Shown here piece after piece: positions 1-5,584 of a stretch of DNA of 5,731 nucleotides (positions within the stretch are counted from its first letter, which is position 1; each line of letters begins with the position of its first letter). The stretch covers positions 1 through 5,731 of the forward strand of contig JAJDDH010000146.1 of assembly GCA_029260415.1 (NCBI GenBank). The letters run 5' to 3'. Under the pieces are notes generated by a model. That model searched no databases. It was given only the letters and a program-made list of their open reading frames with translations, and was not told where the DNA came from. Source of the stretch: Phycisphaerales bacterium. Lineage in GTDB: Bacteria > Planctomycetota > Phycisphaerae > Phycisphaerales > UBA1924. Made by a program: the position numbers and the translations under genes.

Positions 1-1
1 C

Positions 2-955
2 GCCTCTTCGGTGCGCCTCCACGCCCGGGTCGGGACGAGCGGCGCGTTCGCGGAGAGCTCGGCCTCGCCCGTCGGCGGCGACACCTACCGCGTCACGCTG
101 CCCGCCGCGCCGTGCGGTGAAACGATCGAGTTCTACGTCACCGCCCAGACGCTCTCGGGCACGACGCTGGCCTTCCCCTCAATGGGCGAGAACGCCCCGC
201 TGTGCGTCGAGGCGGCGGAGCTGAGCGTGGTGTTTGCCGACACCTTCGAGACCGACCAGGGCTGGAGCGTCTCGGGCGACGTCAGCGGGACGGGCTCCGG
301 GCAGTGGCAGCGCGGCACGCCCAACGGCGGGGGCGACCGCGGCGATCCCGCGGCCGATTTCGACGGCTCGGGCCAGTGCTACCTCACGGGCGCCGCGGAC
401 GACAACACCGACGTGGACGGGGGGACGACCATCCTCACCTCTCCCGCGATGGACGCCAGCGCCTCGCCCGAGGCGGTGCTCAGCTACGCCCGCTGGTTCA
501 GCAACAACAACGGCGGCTCCCCCGACGAGGACGTCATGCTCGTCGAGATCTCGGGCAACAACGGGTCGAGCTGGGTCGAGGTCGAGACCGTGGGCCCGGC
601 CAGCGCCGAGTCGGGCGGGGGGTGGTTCACCCGCAGCGTCCGCGTGGCGGACTACGTCACGCCCAGTGCGCAGGTGCGACTGCGCTTCAGCGCGTCGGAC
701 CTGGGCAGCGGGTCGGTCGTCGAGGCGGGCGTTGACGCGGTGCATATGCAAGAGGCGACGTGCTCAATGCCCGAGGGGTGCAACGTCGCGGACCTGAGCG
801 AGCCGTTCGGATCGCTCGACTTCTCCGATGTGGTCGCGTTCCTGAGCGCGTTCGGGGCGATGGAGCCCGCGGCGGATCTGGCCGAGCCGTTCGGGTCGCT
901 CGACTTCTCGGATGTGGTCGCGTTCCTCGCGGCGTTCGGCGCGGGCTGCCCGTAG
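2..955 (+). CDS. Secreted jelly-roll protein with GC-type dockerin-like tail, C-terminal fragment
   Basis: The reading frame is open at the left edge of the window, so this is the last 317 residues of a longer protein. The in-frame GTG at 11 is not followed by a signal peptide and starts inside a beta-domain, so I do not accept it as the start. Domains in order: a fibronectin-III-like beta-domain (about 2-214; 'CGETIEFYVTAQ'); a jelly-roll, carbohydrate-binding-like domain (about 227-748) running from 'FADTFETDQGW' through 'DFDGSGQCYLT' to 'GVDAVHM'; and a paired dockerin-like tail (779-952) ending in GCP. From memory, this order follows secreted peptidases (M14 or M6 type) and other hydrolases in planctomycetes. 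No catalytic residues lie within the window, so the enzymatic identity is unknown. The role is probably extracellular, with the jelly-roll binding a glycan or another surface. I am sure of the frame and tail, and less sure of the domain names. Confidence 0.85.
   Translation, partial: ASSVRLHARVGTSGAFAESSASPVGGDTYRVTLPAAPCGETIEFYVTAQTLSGTTLAFPSMGENAPLCVEAAELSVVFADTFETDQGWSVSGDVSGTGSGQWQRGTPNGGGDRGDPAADFDGSGQCYLTGAADDNTDVDGGTTILTSPAMDASASPEAVLSYARWFSNNNGGSPDEDVMLVEISGNNGSSWVEVETVGPASAESGGGWFTRSVRVADYVTPSAQVRLRFSASDLGSGSVVEAGVDAVHMQEATCSMPEGCNVADLSEPFGSLDFSDVVAFLSAFGAMEPAADLAEPFGSLDFSDVVAFLAAFGAGCP
227..748 (+). other. Jelly-roll (MAM / choice-of-anchor-like) domain within the first protein
   Basis: About 174 residues with the alternating hydrophobic pattern of a beta-sandwich. 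Landmarks are 'DTFETDQGW' at the start, 'GQWQRGTPNG' and 'GDRGDPAADFDGSG' in the middle, 'LSYARWFSNN' (a typical 'sf..rw..n' strand) and a final 'RLRFSASD...VDAVHM' strand pair. Asp and Gly are abundant in the loops, as in calcium-stabilised jelly-rolls. Domains like this usually bind carbohydrate or assist a neighbouring catalytic domain. That role is inferred from the family, and no binding residues can be named. Confidence 0.55.
779..952 (+). repeat. Paired GC-type dockerin-like repeats, tail of first protein
   Basis: Two 23-residue units (788-856 and 872-940) lie exactly 28 residues (84 bases) apart. They differ at only 2 of 23 residues (Ser/Ala at positions 4 and 20) and at 10 of 69 bases by my count. 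A Cys (779-781) stands just before the first unit, and a second Cys lies in the terminal GCP, 25 residues after the start of the second unit. The unit resembles half of a dockerin: an Asp-rich loop followed by a helix ending in FL. The likely role is anchoring or docking at the cell surface, inferred from the module and from its recurrence in the next two proteins. Confidence 0.85.
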
Positions 956-999
956 CTGGTTTCGGGCTGATTTCTCTGGGGGTCTCGACCGTGCGCGCT

Positions 1000-1005
1000 T
1001 AGACT
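1000..1005 (+). promoter_or_regulatory. Possible -10 hexamer upstream of the multicopper oxidase gene
   Basis: TAGACT fits the TAnnnT pattern of a sigma-70-type -10 element, lies 26 bases before the ATG at 1032, and stands out in very GC-rich surroundings. No convincing -35 element was found at 16-18 bases upstream. This is a weak call. Confidence 0.25.
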
Positions 1006-1018
1006 TGGATCAACCTCT

Positions 1019-1022
1019 GGAG
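1019..1022 (+). promoter_or_regulatory. Ribosome binding site of the multicopper oxidase gene
   Basis: GGAG ends nine bases before the ATG at 1032. It supports that start, which is followed at once by a signal peptide. Confidence 0.6.
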
Positions 1023-1031
1023 TGATGCGAC

Positions 1032-3602
1032 ATGACGCGTGTGTTCCTTGTCTGTGCGGCCCTGGCGGGCGCCTTGGGCGCTGCCTCGGGCGACGTGATC
1101 GTCCTCGACGCGGCCGCCGATGCCACGATCTATTCCGACGACAACACCCGCGCCAACGGCTCGGGCGAGCATCTCTTCGCGGGAACCAACAACACGGGTG
1201 ACAACCGGCGCGGGCTCATCCGCTTCGACGTGCTCGCGTCCATCCCTGTCGGGTCGGTGATCGAGAGCGTCGAGCTGCGACTGTTCGCGTCGCGCGGCGG
1301 ATCGGGGGCGGTCGGTCTCTACCCGCTGTTCACGGACTGGGGCGAGGGCCTGTCCAACCCCGCGGGCAACGAGGGCGCGGGCACGATCGCCCAGGACGGC
1401 GACGCGACCTGGGAGTACACCTCCTACGACGCCGACGATCCGAACGATTCGCCCGCGTGGACCACGCTCGGGGGTGACTTCCTCACGCCCGCGAGCGCCT
1501 CGACCAACATCGGCGGGATCAACCAGAGCTACTCGTGGTCCTCGACCGAGATGGCGCTGGACGTCGAGAGCTGGCTCGACATCCCGGGCAGTGATTTCGG
1601 ATGGATCCTCGTGGGCAACGAGGCGGGCAGCAGCAGCGCGACCCGCTTCGAGTCCCGCACCAACGCGAACCCGGCCAACCGCCCGCAGCTGATCATCACG
1701 TTCACGCCGCCCCCGGGCGCCGGCTCGTGCTGCTTCACCGATGGCTCGTGCATCATCACCACCGCGGGCGACTGCACCGGCGCGGGCGGGACGTTCAACG
1801 GCGAGGGCACGAGCTGCTCGCCCAACCCGTGCCCGCAGCCCGTGGGCGCGTGCTGCCTGCCCGACGGGTCGTGCATCACCGACGACGAGGGGAGCTGCGT
1901 CGCCGCGGGCGGGATCTACCAGGGGCACTTCGTGGACTGCGCCGGCGTGAACTGCGGCGTCACGCTCACGCCCTACCTGGACGCGATGCCCATCCCCCCG
2001 GTCGCGACGCCCATCTTTGGCTCGCCCGGCGCCTTCGCGACCTATGACATGCGCGTGCAGCAGTTCCAGCAGCAGCTGCACACGCAGCTGCCCCCGACCA
2101 CGCTCTGGGGCTACGAGGGGATGTACCCCGGGCCGACGATCGAGGCGGGCGTGAACGCGCTGACCGTGGTCAACTGGATCAACGACCTGCGCGACGAGGA
2201 CGGCTTCTTCCTCACCGAGCACATCCTGCCCGTGGACCTCTGCCCGCACGGCGCGTCGAACGACGCCAAGCACGTCACGCACGTCCACGGCGCCCACACC
2301 CCGCCCGAGTTCGACGGCTACCCCGAGGACACCTTCCTCCCCGGCGAGCAGGACACGTACATCTACCCCAACGAGCAGCTCCCCGCGACCCTCTGGTACC
2401 ACGACCACTCCCTCGGGCAGACACGCCTGAATGTCTACCTCGGGCAGGCGGGGTTCTACATCATCCGCGACGCGTTCGAGAACAGCCTGGACCTGCCCTC
2501 GGGCGAGTTCGAGGTCCCCATGCTCTTCCAGGACCGCTCGTTCAACCAGGACGGCTCGCTCCAGTACCCGGGCGTCTGGCAGGGCATGTTCCACGGCGAT
2601 TACAACCTCGTCAACGGCATGGTCTGGCCCTTCTTCGAGGTGAAGCGGGCCAAGTACCGCTTCCGCTGGCTCAACGGCGCCAACTCACGCACCTACACCC
2701 TTTCGCTCTCCGACGGCACAACGTTCGACGTCATCGGGATGGACGGCGGGCTCCGCGAGACGCCCGTGACCATGTCCGAGATCACCCTCGCCCCGGCCGA
2801 GCGCGTGGACGTCCTCATCGATTTCTCGGGCAAGGCCCCGGGGACGGAGATCCTGCTGACCAACTCCGCCTCGGCGCCCTTCAACGCGCCCCCGGGCACC
2901 GACGTGCTCCCCGAGGTGATGAAGTTTGTCGTGACCGCCGACACGGGACCCGCCCCCGCGACGCCCGCGTTCCTGCGCGCCTACGGGGCGATCGACGAGG
3001 GCGACGCGCGCATCTCCCGTGATTTCCTCCTCCAGCAGTTCTTCGACGAGTGCACCGGGCTCAAATGGCTCATCAACGGGCTGCACTGGGGGCACATCAC
3101 CGAGCGTGTGGAGAAGGGGTCGACCGAGATCTGGCGCTTCGTCAACCCCAGCGGCATGACCCACCCCATGCACCTGCACCTGGTCTCGTTCCAGGTGCTC
3201 GACCGCCAGCCGATGGAACTCGTCGGGGGCGTGCCGATCGCGACGGGACCCGCGACGCCCCCCGGGCCCGAGGACGAGTACTGGAAGGACGTCGTCAAGG
3301 TCAACCCGGGCGAGATGGTGCGGGTGATCGCGAAGTTCGAGGACTACGAGGGGCTCTTCGCGTATCACTGCCACATCCTCGAGCACGAGGACCAGGAGAT
3401 GATGCGCCAGTACCTGGTGGTCAACTGCCTGGTCGATCTGGCGCCGCCCGAGGGCGTGCTGGACTTCTCGGATATCTCCGCGTTCCTCACGGCGTTCGGG
3501 ACGGGCGGGGTCGAGGCCGATCTGGCGGTCCCGCTGGGCGTGTTCGATTTCTCGGATGTCTTCGAGTTCCTCGTCGCGTTCGGGACGGGCTGCCCGGACT
3601 GA
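1032..3602 (+). CDS. Secreted CotA-like multicopper oxidase with DNRLRE-type domain, 6-Cys repeats and dockerin-like tail
   Basis: Laccase-type multicopper oxidases oxidise phenols, bilirubin-like compounds or metal ions and reduce O2 to water. Residues 1-20 form a Sec-type signal peptide (MTRVFLVCAALAGALGAASG). Residues 22-227 are a DNRLRE-type beta-domain ('GDNRRGLIRFDV', 57-67). Residues 231-308 hold two 6-Cys repeats. The oxidase spans about 313-797: 'YPGPTIEAG' (365-373) marks the first cupredoxin fold, and the four copper motifs are HVHG (417-420), WYHDH (455-459), HPMHLH (711-716) and HCHILEHEDQEM (779-790). Predicted ligands are H711, C780, H785 and axial M790 for the type 1 copper; H417 and H714 for type 2; and H419, H457, H459, H716, H779 and H781 for type 3. 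No ligand is missing. A paired dockerin-like tail (799-854) ends the protein. Typical CotA proteins are near 510 residues, and the excess here is the added modules. The start is set by the signal peptide and GGAG. The copper fold is certain; laccase, bilirubin oxidase or Mn(II) oxidase activity cannot be told apart. Confidence 0.95.
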   Translation: MTRVFLVCAALAGALGAASGDVIVLDAAADATIYSDDNTRANGSGEHLFAGTNNTGDNRRGLIRFDVLASIPVGSVIESVELRLFASRGGSGAVGLYPLFTDWGEGLSNPAGNEGAGTIAQDGDATWEYTSYDADDPNDSPAWTTLGGDFLTPASASTNIGGINQSYSWSSTEMALDVESWLDIPGSDFGWILVGNEAGSSSATRFESRTNANPANRPQLIITFTPPPGAGSCCFTDGSCIITTAGDCTGAGGTFNGEGTSCSPNPCPQPVGACCLPDGSCITDDEGSCVAAGGIYQGHFVDCAGVNCGVTLTPYLDAMPIPPVATPIFGSPGAFATYDMRVQQFQQQLHTQLPPTTLWGYEGMYPGPTIEAGVNALTVVNWINDLRDEDGFFLTEHILPVDLCPHGASNDAKHVTHVHGAHTPPEFDGYPEDTFLPGEQDTYIYPNEQLPATLWYHDHSLGQTRLNVYLGQAGFYIIRDAFENSLDLPSGEFEVPMLFQDRSFNQDGSLQYPGVWQGMFHGDYNLVNGMVWPFFEVKRAKYRFRWLNGANSRTYTLSLSDGTTFDVIGMDGGLRETPVTMSEITLAPAERVDVLIDFSGKAPGTEILLTNSASAPFNAPPGTDVLPEVMKFVVTADTGPAPATPAFLRAYGAIDEGDARISRDFLLQQFFDECTGLKWLINGLHWGHITERVEKGSTEIWRFVNPSGMTHPMHLHLVSFQVLDRQPMELVGGVPIATGPATPPGPEDEYWKDVVKVNPGEMVRVIAKFEDYEGLFAYHCHILEHEDQEMMRQYLVVNCLVDLAPPEGVLDFSDISAFLTAFGTGGVEADLAVPLGVFDFSDVFEFLVAFGTGCPD
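1095..1712 (+). other. DNRLRE-type N-terminal domain of the multicopper oxidase
   Basis: Residues 22-227 open with 'DAAADATIYSDD' and continue with an Asn/Gly loop, then 'GDNRRGLIRFDV', 'SVIESVELRLF' and a closing 'NRPQLIITFTP' strand. This is the usual pattern of DNRLRE/CBM-like jelly-roll domains (D..I......N.G.....R.LIRFD...IP.GS.I.S..L.L). The family is found in secreted proteins and is thought to bind carbohydrate. No binding site is assigned here. Finding it fused in front of a laccase-type enzyme is uncommon as far as I know. Confidence 0.7.
1722..1955 (+). repeat. Tandem 6-Cys repeats between the DNRLRE and oxidase domains
   Basis: Two units of 37 residues (231-267 at 1722-1832; 272-308 at 1845-1955) share the pattern G[SA]CC..DGSCI......C...GG...G....C....C. 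Cysteines fall at 233, 234, 240, 248, 262, 267 and at 274, 275, 281, 289, 303, 308, so the spacing 1-6-8-14-5 is identical in both. Six cysteines each suggest three disulfides per unit, which fits an extracellular linker. The same kind of repeat occurs in other planctomycete surface proteins, from memory. Its function is unknown. Confidence 0.85.
3426..3599 (+). repeat. Paired GC-type dockerin-like repeats, tail of the multicopper oxidase
   Basis: The units start at residues 801 (VDLAPPEGVLDFSD) and 829 (ADLAVPLGVFDFSD), exactly 28 residues apart. C799 precedes the first unit, and C854 in the terminal GCPD lies 25 residues after the start of the second. The same geometry is seen in the proteins before and after. 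The tail begins right after the last oxidase strand ('RQYLVVNC'), with almost no linker. Confidence 0.85.
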
Positions 3603-3608
3603 GGCCCA

Positions 3609-3627
3609 CCCCGCTTCCCGCGCGGGG
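3609..3627 (+). terminator. GC-rich stem-loop after the multicopper oxidase gene
   Basis: CCCCGC (3609-3614) pairs with GCGGGG (3622-3627) around a 7-base loop, starting seven bases after the stop codon. No T-run follows, so a classical intrinsic terminator is not shown. In DNA this GC-rich, short stems also arise by chance. Confidence 0.3.
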
Positions 3628-3676
3628 GCCGATCCGGTACCGTGGGGGTGTTGGCGGGCGCCCTCGTGGGAGATGC

Positions 3677-3682
3677 AAGGGG
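3677..3682 (+). promoter_or_regulatory. Ribosome binding site that fixes the start of the di-haem peroxidase
   Basis: AAGGGG lies six bases before the ATG at 3689. The frame stays open far upstream, through the end of the oxidase gene, so this site together with the signal peptide that follows decides the start. Confidence 0.6.
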
Positions 3683-3688
3683 TTGACG

Positions 3689-5515
3689 ATGCGGAGCGGA
3701 TCGGCGCGGCGGGGCTGGGCGATGACCGGGGCGGCGCTGCTGAGCGTCGCGGCGGGCGGGGCGCTGTTTGGCGCTGGCATGGGCGGGCCTTCGGGCGGGC
3801 TACCTCCGGTTCCGGTCCCACCCGAGAACCCGATCACCGAGGCCAAGCGCGTCCTGGGCAAGATGCTCTTCTGGGACGAGCAGCTCTCGAGCGACAACAC
3901 CATGTCCTGCGGCACGTGCCACATCCCCGCGGTGGGGGGCACGGACCCCGTTCTGGGCCAGCACCCGGGGACCGACGGCGTCTTCGACACCCCCGACGAT
4001 CGGCGCACCAGCCTGGGCATGATCCGCTCTGACAGCAACGACTACTACGCGCCCGATCCGCTGTTCGGGCTGGAGCGTCAGTCCACGCCGCGGACGGCGC
4101 CCCCGGTGTTCATGGTCGCCCACACGCCCGAGCTGTTCTGGGACGGTCGCGCCGGCGGCGCATTCGTGGACCCGGACACGGGCGAGACGATCATCGCGTC
4201 GGGCGGCGCGGTCGAGGCCCAGATCCTCGAGCCCCCGCTCTCCGACGTGGAGATGGCGCACGAAGACCGCGACTGGGGGCAGATCACGCGCAAGCTGCGC
4301 CGGGCGCGCCCGATGGCGCTGGCGACGGACCTGCCTCCTGACATCCAGGCGGCGCTCGATGCGCGAGGGTCCTACCCGGAGCTGTTCGCCGACGCGTTCG
4401 GCGACAGCGAGGTCAGCGCCGCCCGCGTCGCGATGGCCATCGCGACCTACGAGCGCACGCTCGTGCCCGATCAGACCCCCTGGGACGCGTTCATGGCGGG
4501 CGACCCGGACGCGCTGACGCCCATTCAGATCCAGGGCTGGGACCTGTTCCGCGAGTCCGAGTGCGCCCTGTGCCACACGCCCCCGACGTTCACGGACTTC
4601 AGCTTCCGCAACATCGGGGTGCGCCCGACGGCCGAGGACACCGGGCGACAGGAGGTGACGGGGCTGTTCGAGGACCGGGGCAAGTTCAAGGTGCCCACGC
4701 TCCGCAATGTCGCGCTCAAGCGCTCGTTCATGCACACGGGCGACTTCCAGCTGTTCAACACGGTGTTCAACTTCTACGTCGGCAGCGGGGCGGCGGGGAA
4801 CACGAACCGCGACCCGATCCTGCCCGTTGCCTTCGGGGCATTGCGGGACCCTGTGGTGAACTTCCTGGAGCACGGGCTGGTCGATCCGCGCGTCGCCGCG
4901 GAGCAGTTCCCGTTCGACCGCCCGACGCTGCAGATCGAGCAGGCGCCCAACCCAGAGCTGCTGGGCGGGGCGACCCCCGGGACGGGCGGGCTGGCGCCGC
5001 GGATCATCGCGCAGGCGCCGCCCAACATCGGGAACCTGGGCTTCAAGATCGGGCTCGACGCGGCGCTGGGCGGGGCGAGCGCGGCGCTCGTCGCGTCAGA
5101 GTCGCCCCCGGTCGGCGGGGTGGTCGCGGGCGACTACGAGCTCGGGGCGGTAATCGCGTCCGGCGCCGGCCCCGGCGCGGGGTTCGCGACGCTGCACTGG
5201 GCGCTGCCCTTCAACTCGTTCATCGAGGGGCGCACGCTGTACGTGCAGTGGGCGGTGCAGGACCCGGGCGCGAGCGGGGGCGTGGCCCGGTCGGCTGTCG
5301 CGCGGCTGACGCTGTTCAGCGGCAACGGGCTGCCCGCCGACTGCGCCGCGGACCTGGCTGAGCCTTTCGGGTCGATGGATTTCGCGGATATCTCCCGGTT
5401 CCTCGCGGCGCTCGCGTCGGGCGAGGTGGTCGCGGATCTGGCTCTGCCTGCCGGTGTGTACGACTTCAGCGATGTTTCGGCGTTCCTGCAGTCGTTTACG
5501 CGGGGGTGTCCCTGA
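3689..5515 (+). CDS. Secreted di-haem cytochrome c peroxidase / MauG-family protein with dockerin-like tail
   Basis: Family members carry two c-type haems outside the cytoplasm and either reduce H2O2 or, as in MauG, use it to oxidise protein or small-molecule targets. Residues 1-31 are a signal peptide with an Arg-Arg n-region and a hydrophobic core (AALLSVAAGGALFGAG). The two haem sites are CGTCH (C74, C77, H78) and CALCH (C292, C295, H296). Other family marks are 'ELFWDGRAGG' (149-158), 'EPPLSDVEMA' (181-190), 'KFKVPTLRNVALKRSFMHTG' (332-351) and 'NFYVGSG' (361-367). The catalytic part covers about 48-415. Residues about 440-545 form an extra beta-domain, and 552-608 are the paired tail. 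The residue 14 positions after H349 of 'MHTG' is Y363, where, by my recalled alignment, classical bacterial peroxidases have the Met ligand and MauG has Tyr. An internal ATG at 3722 is a possible but weaker start. The family is sure; peroxidase versus MauG-like activity is open. Confidence 0.92.
   Translation: MRSGSARRGWAMTGAALLSVAAGGALFGAGMGGPSGGLPPVPVPPENPITEAKRVLGKMLFWDEQLSSDNTMSCGTCHIPAVGGTDPVLGQHPGTDGVFDTPDDRRTSLGMIRSDSNDYYAPDPLFGLERQSTPRTAPPVFMVAHTPELFWDGRAGGAFVDPDTGETIIASGGAVEAQILEPPLSDVEMAHEDRDWGQITRKLRRARPMALATDLPPDIQAALDARGSYPELFADAFGDSEVSAARVAMAIATYERTLVPDQTPWDAFMAGDPDALTPIQIQGWDLFRESECALCHTPPTFTDFSFRNIGVRPTAEDTGRQEVTGLFEDRGKFKVPTLRNVALKRSFMHTGDFQLFNTVFNFYVGSGAAGNTNRDPILPVAFGALRDPVVNFLEHGLVDPRVAAEQFPFDRPTLQIEQAPNPELLGGATPGTGGLAPRIIAQAPPNIGNLGFKIGLDAALGGASAALVASESPPVGGVVAGDYELGAVIASGAGPGAGFATLHWALPFNSFIEGRTLYVQWAVQDPGASGGVARSAVARLTLFSGNGLPADCAADLAEPFGSMDFADISRFLAALASGEVVADLALPAGVYDFSDVSAFLQSFTRGCP
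5006..5323 (+). other. Extra C-terminal beta-domain of the di-haem protein
   Basis: Residues about 440-545 follow the peroxidase fold and contain no haem motif. Visible landmarks are 'NIGNLGFKIGLDAALGGA', 'ALVASESPPVGG', 'ALPFNSFIEGRTLYVQWAV' and 'SAVARLTLF', an alternating strand pattern ending just before the tail. Similar small beta-sandwiches occur at the ends of many planctomycete secreted proteins (recalled pattern 'P.n....G..lY.Q....D'). I cannot assign a function. Confidence 0.5.
5342..5512 (+). repeat. Paired GC-type dockerin-like repeats, tail of the di-haem protein
   Basis: The units start at residues 554 (ADLAEPFGSMDFAD) and 582 (ADLALPAGVYDFSD), again 28 residues apart. C552 stands before the first unit, and C607 in the final GCP lies 25 residues after the start of the second. 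The first unit departs from the others at its end: 'FLAALASG' replaces the usual 'FLxAFG'. Confidence 0.85.
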
Positions 5516-5546
5516 TTCCAGCGCCTCTGCGGGGGGTGACCCCTAT

Positions 5547-5578
5547 CCTCCCCCTCGCCCCGGGAGTGGGGTGGGAGG
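5547..5578 (+). promoter_or_regulatory. Hairpin covering the ribosome binding site of the last gene
   Basis: CCTCCC (5547-5552) is fully complementary to GGGAGG (5573-5578), the ribosome binding site of the gene starting at 5585. An inner CCCC (5558-5561) can pair with GGGG (5568-5571). The structure could mask the binding site or mark the end of the upstream transcript. Folding energy was not computed, and the low-complexity C/G tract may pair in several ways. Confidence 0.3.
5573..5578 (+). promoter_or_regulatory. Ribosome binding site that sets a GTG start
   Basis: GGGAGG lies six bases before GTG at 5585, an ideal spacing and a near-perfect Shine-Dalgarno match. It is the main reason to call a gene here, since no ATG is available in the frame within the window. 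Confidence 0.65.
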
Positions 5579-5584
5579 CACGCT

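Noticed and set aside
11..13. GTG at 11 as the true start of the first protein
   Set aside because: It is followed by a beta-strand, not a signal peptide, although the protein must be exported. The frame stays open to the window edge.
1032..1091. Lipoprotein signal in the multicopper oxidase, because of C8 in 'FLVCAAL'
   Set aside because: The Cys is only eight residues from the start and lies inside the hydrophobic core, too early for a lipobox cleavage site.
999..2594. A 531-codon open frame on the minus strand opposite the multicopper oxidase gene
   Set aside because: Its translation is dominated by Arg, Val, Gly and Ala in low-complexity fashion with no motif. It is the expected antisense shadow of a GC-rich gene whose copper motifs prove the + strand frame.
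3635..3642. Palindrome CGGTACCG as a possible operator
   Set aside because: It is only eight bases, seen once, and likely by chance in such GC-rich sequence.
3050..3688. Upstream extension of the di-haem protein frame to 3050, overlapping the oxidase gene by more than 500 bases
   Set aside because: The extension is an Arg/Gly/Pro-rich off-frame translation of the oxidase gene. The real start at 3689 has an AAGGGG site and a signal peptide.
3689..3781. Tat signal in the di-haem protein because of its Arg-Arg pair
   Set aside because: The rest of the twin-arginine motif (S/T-R-R-x-F-L-K) is absent, and c-type cytochromes receive haem after Sec export.
2685..3821. A 378-codon minus-strand open frame spanning the end of the oxidase gene and the following gap
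   Set aside because: It has no recognisable motif and an Arg/His-rich composition, and it crosses two well-supported + strand genes. It is a GC-driven shadow.
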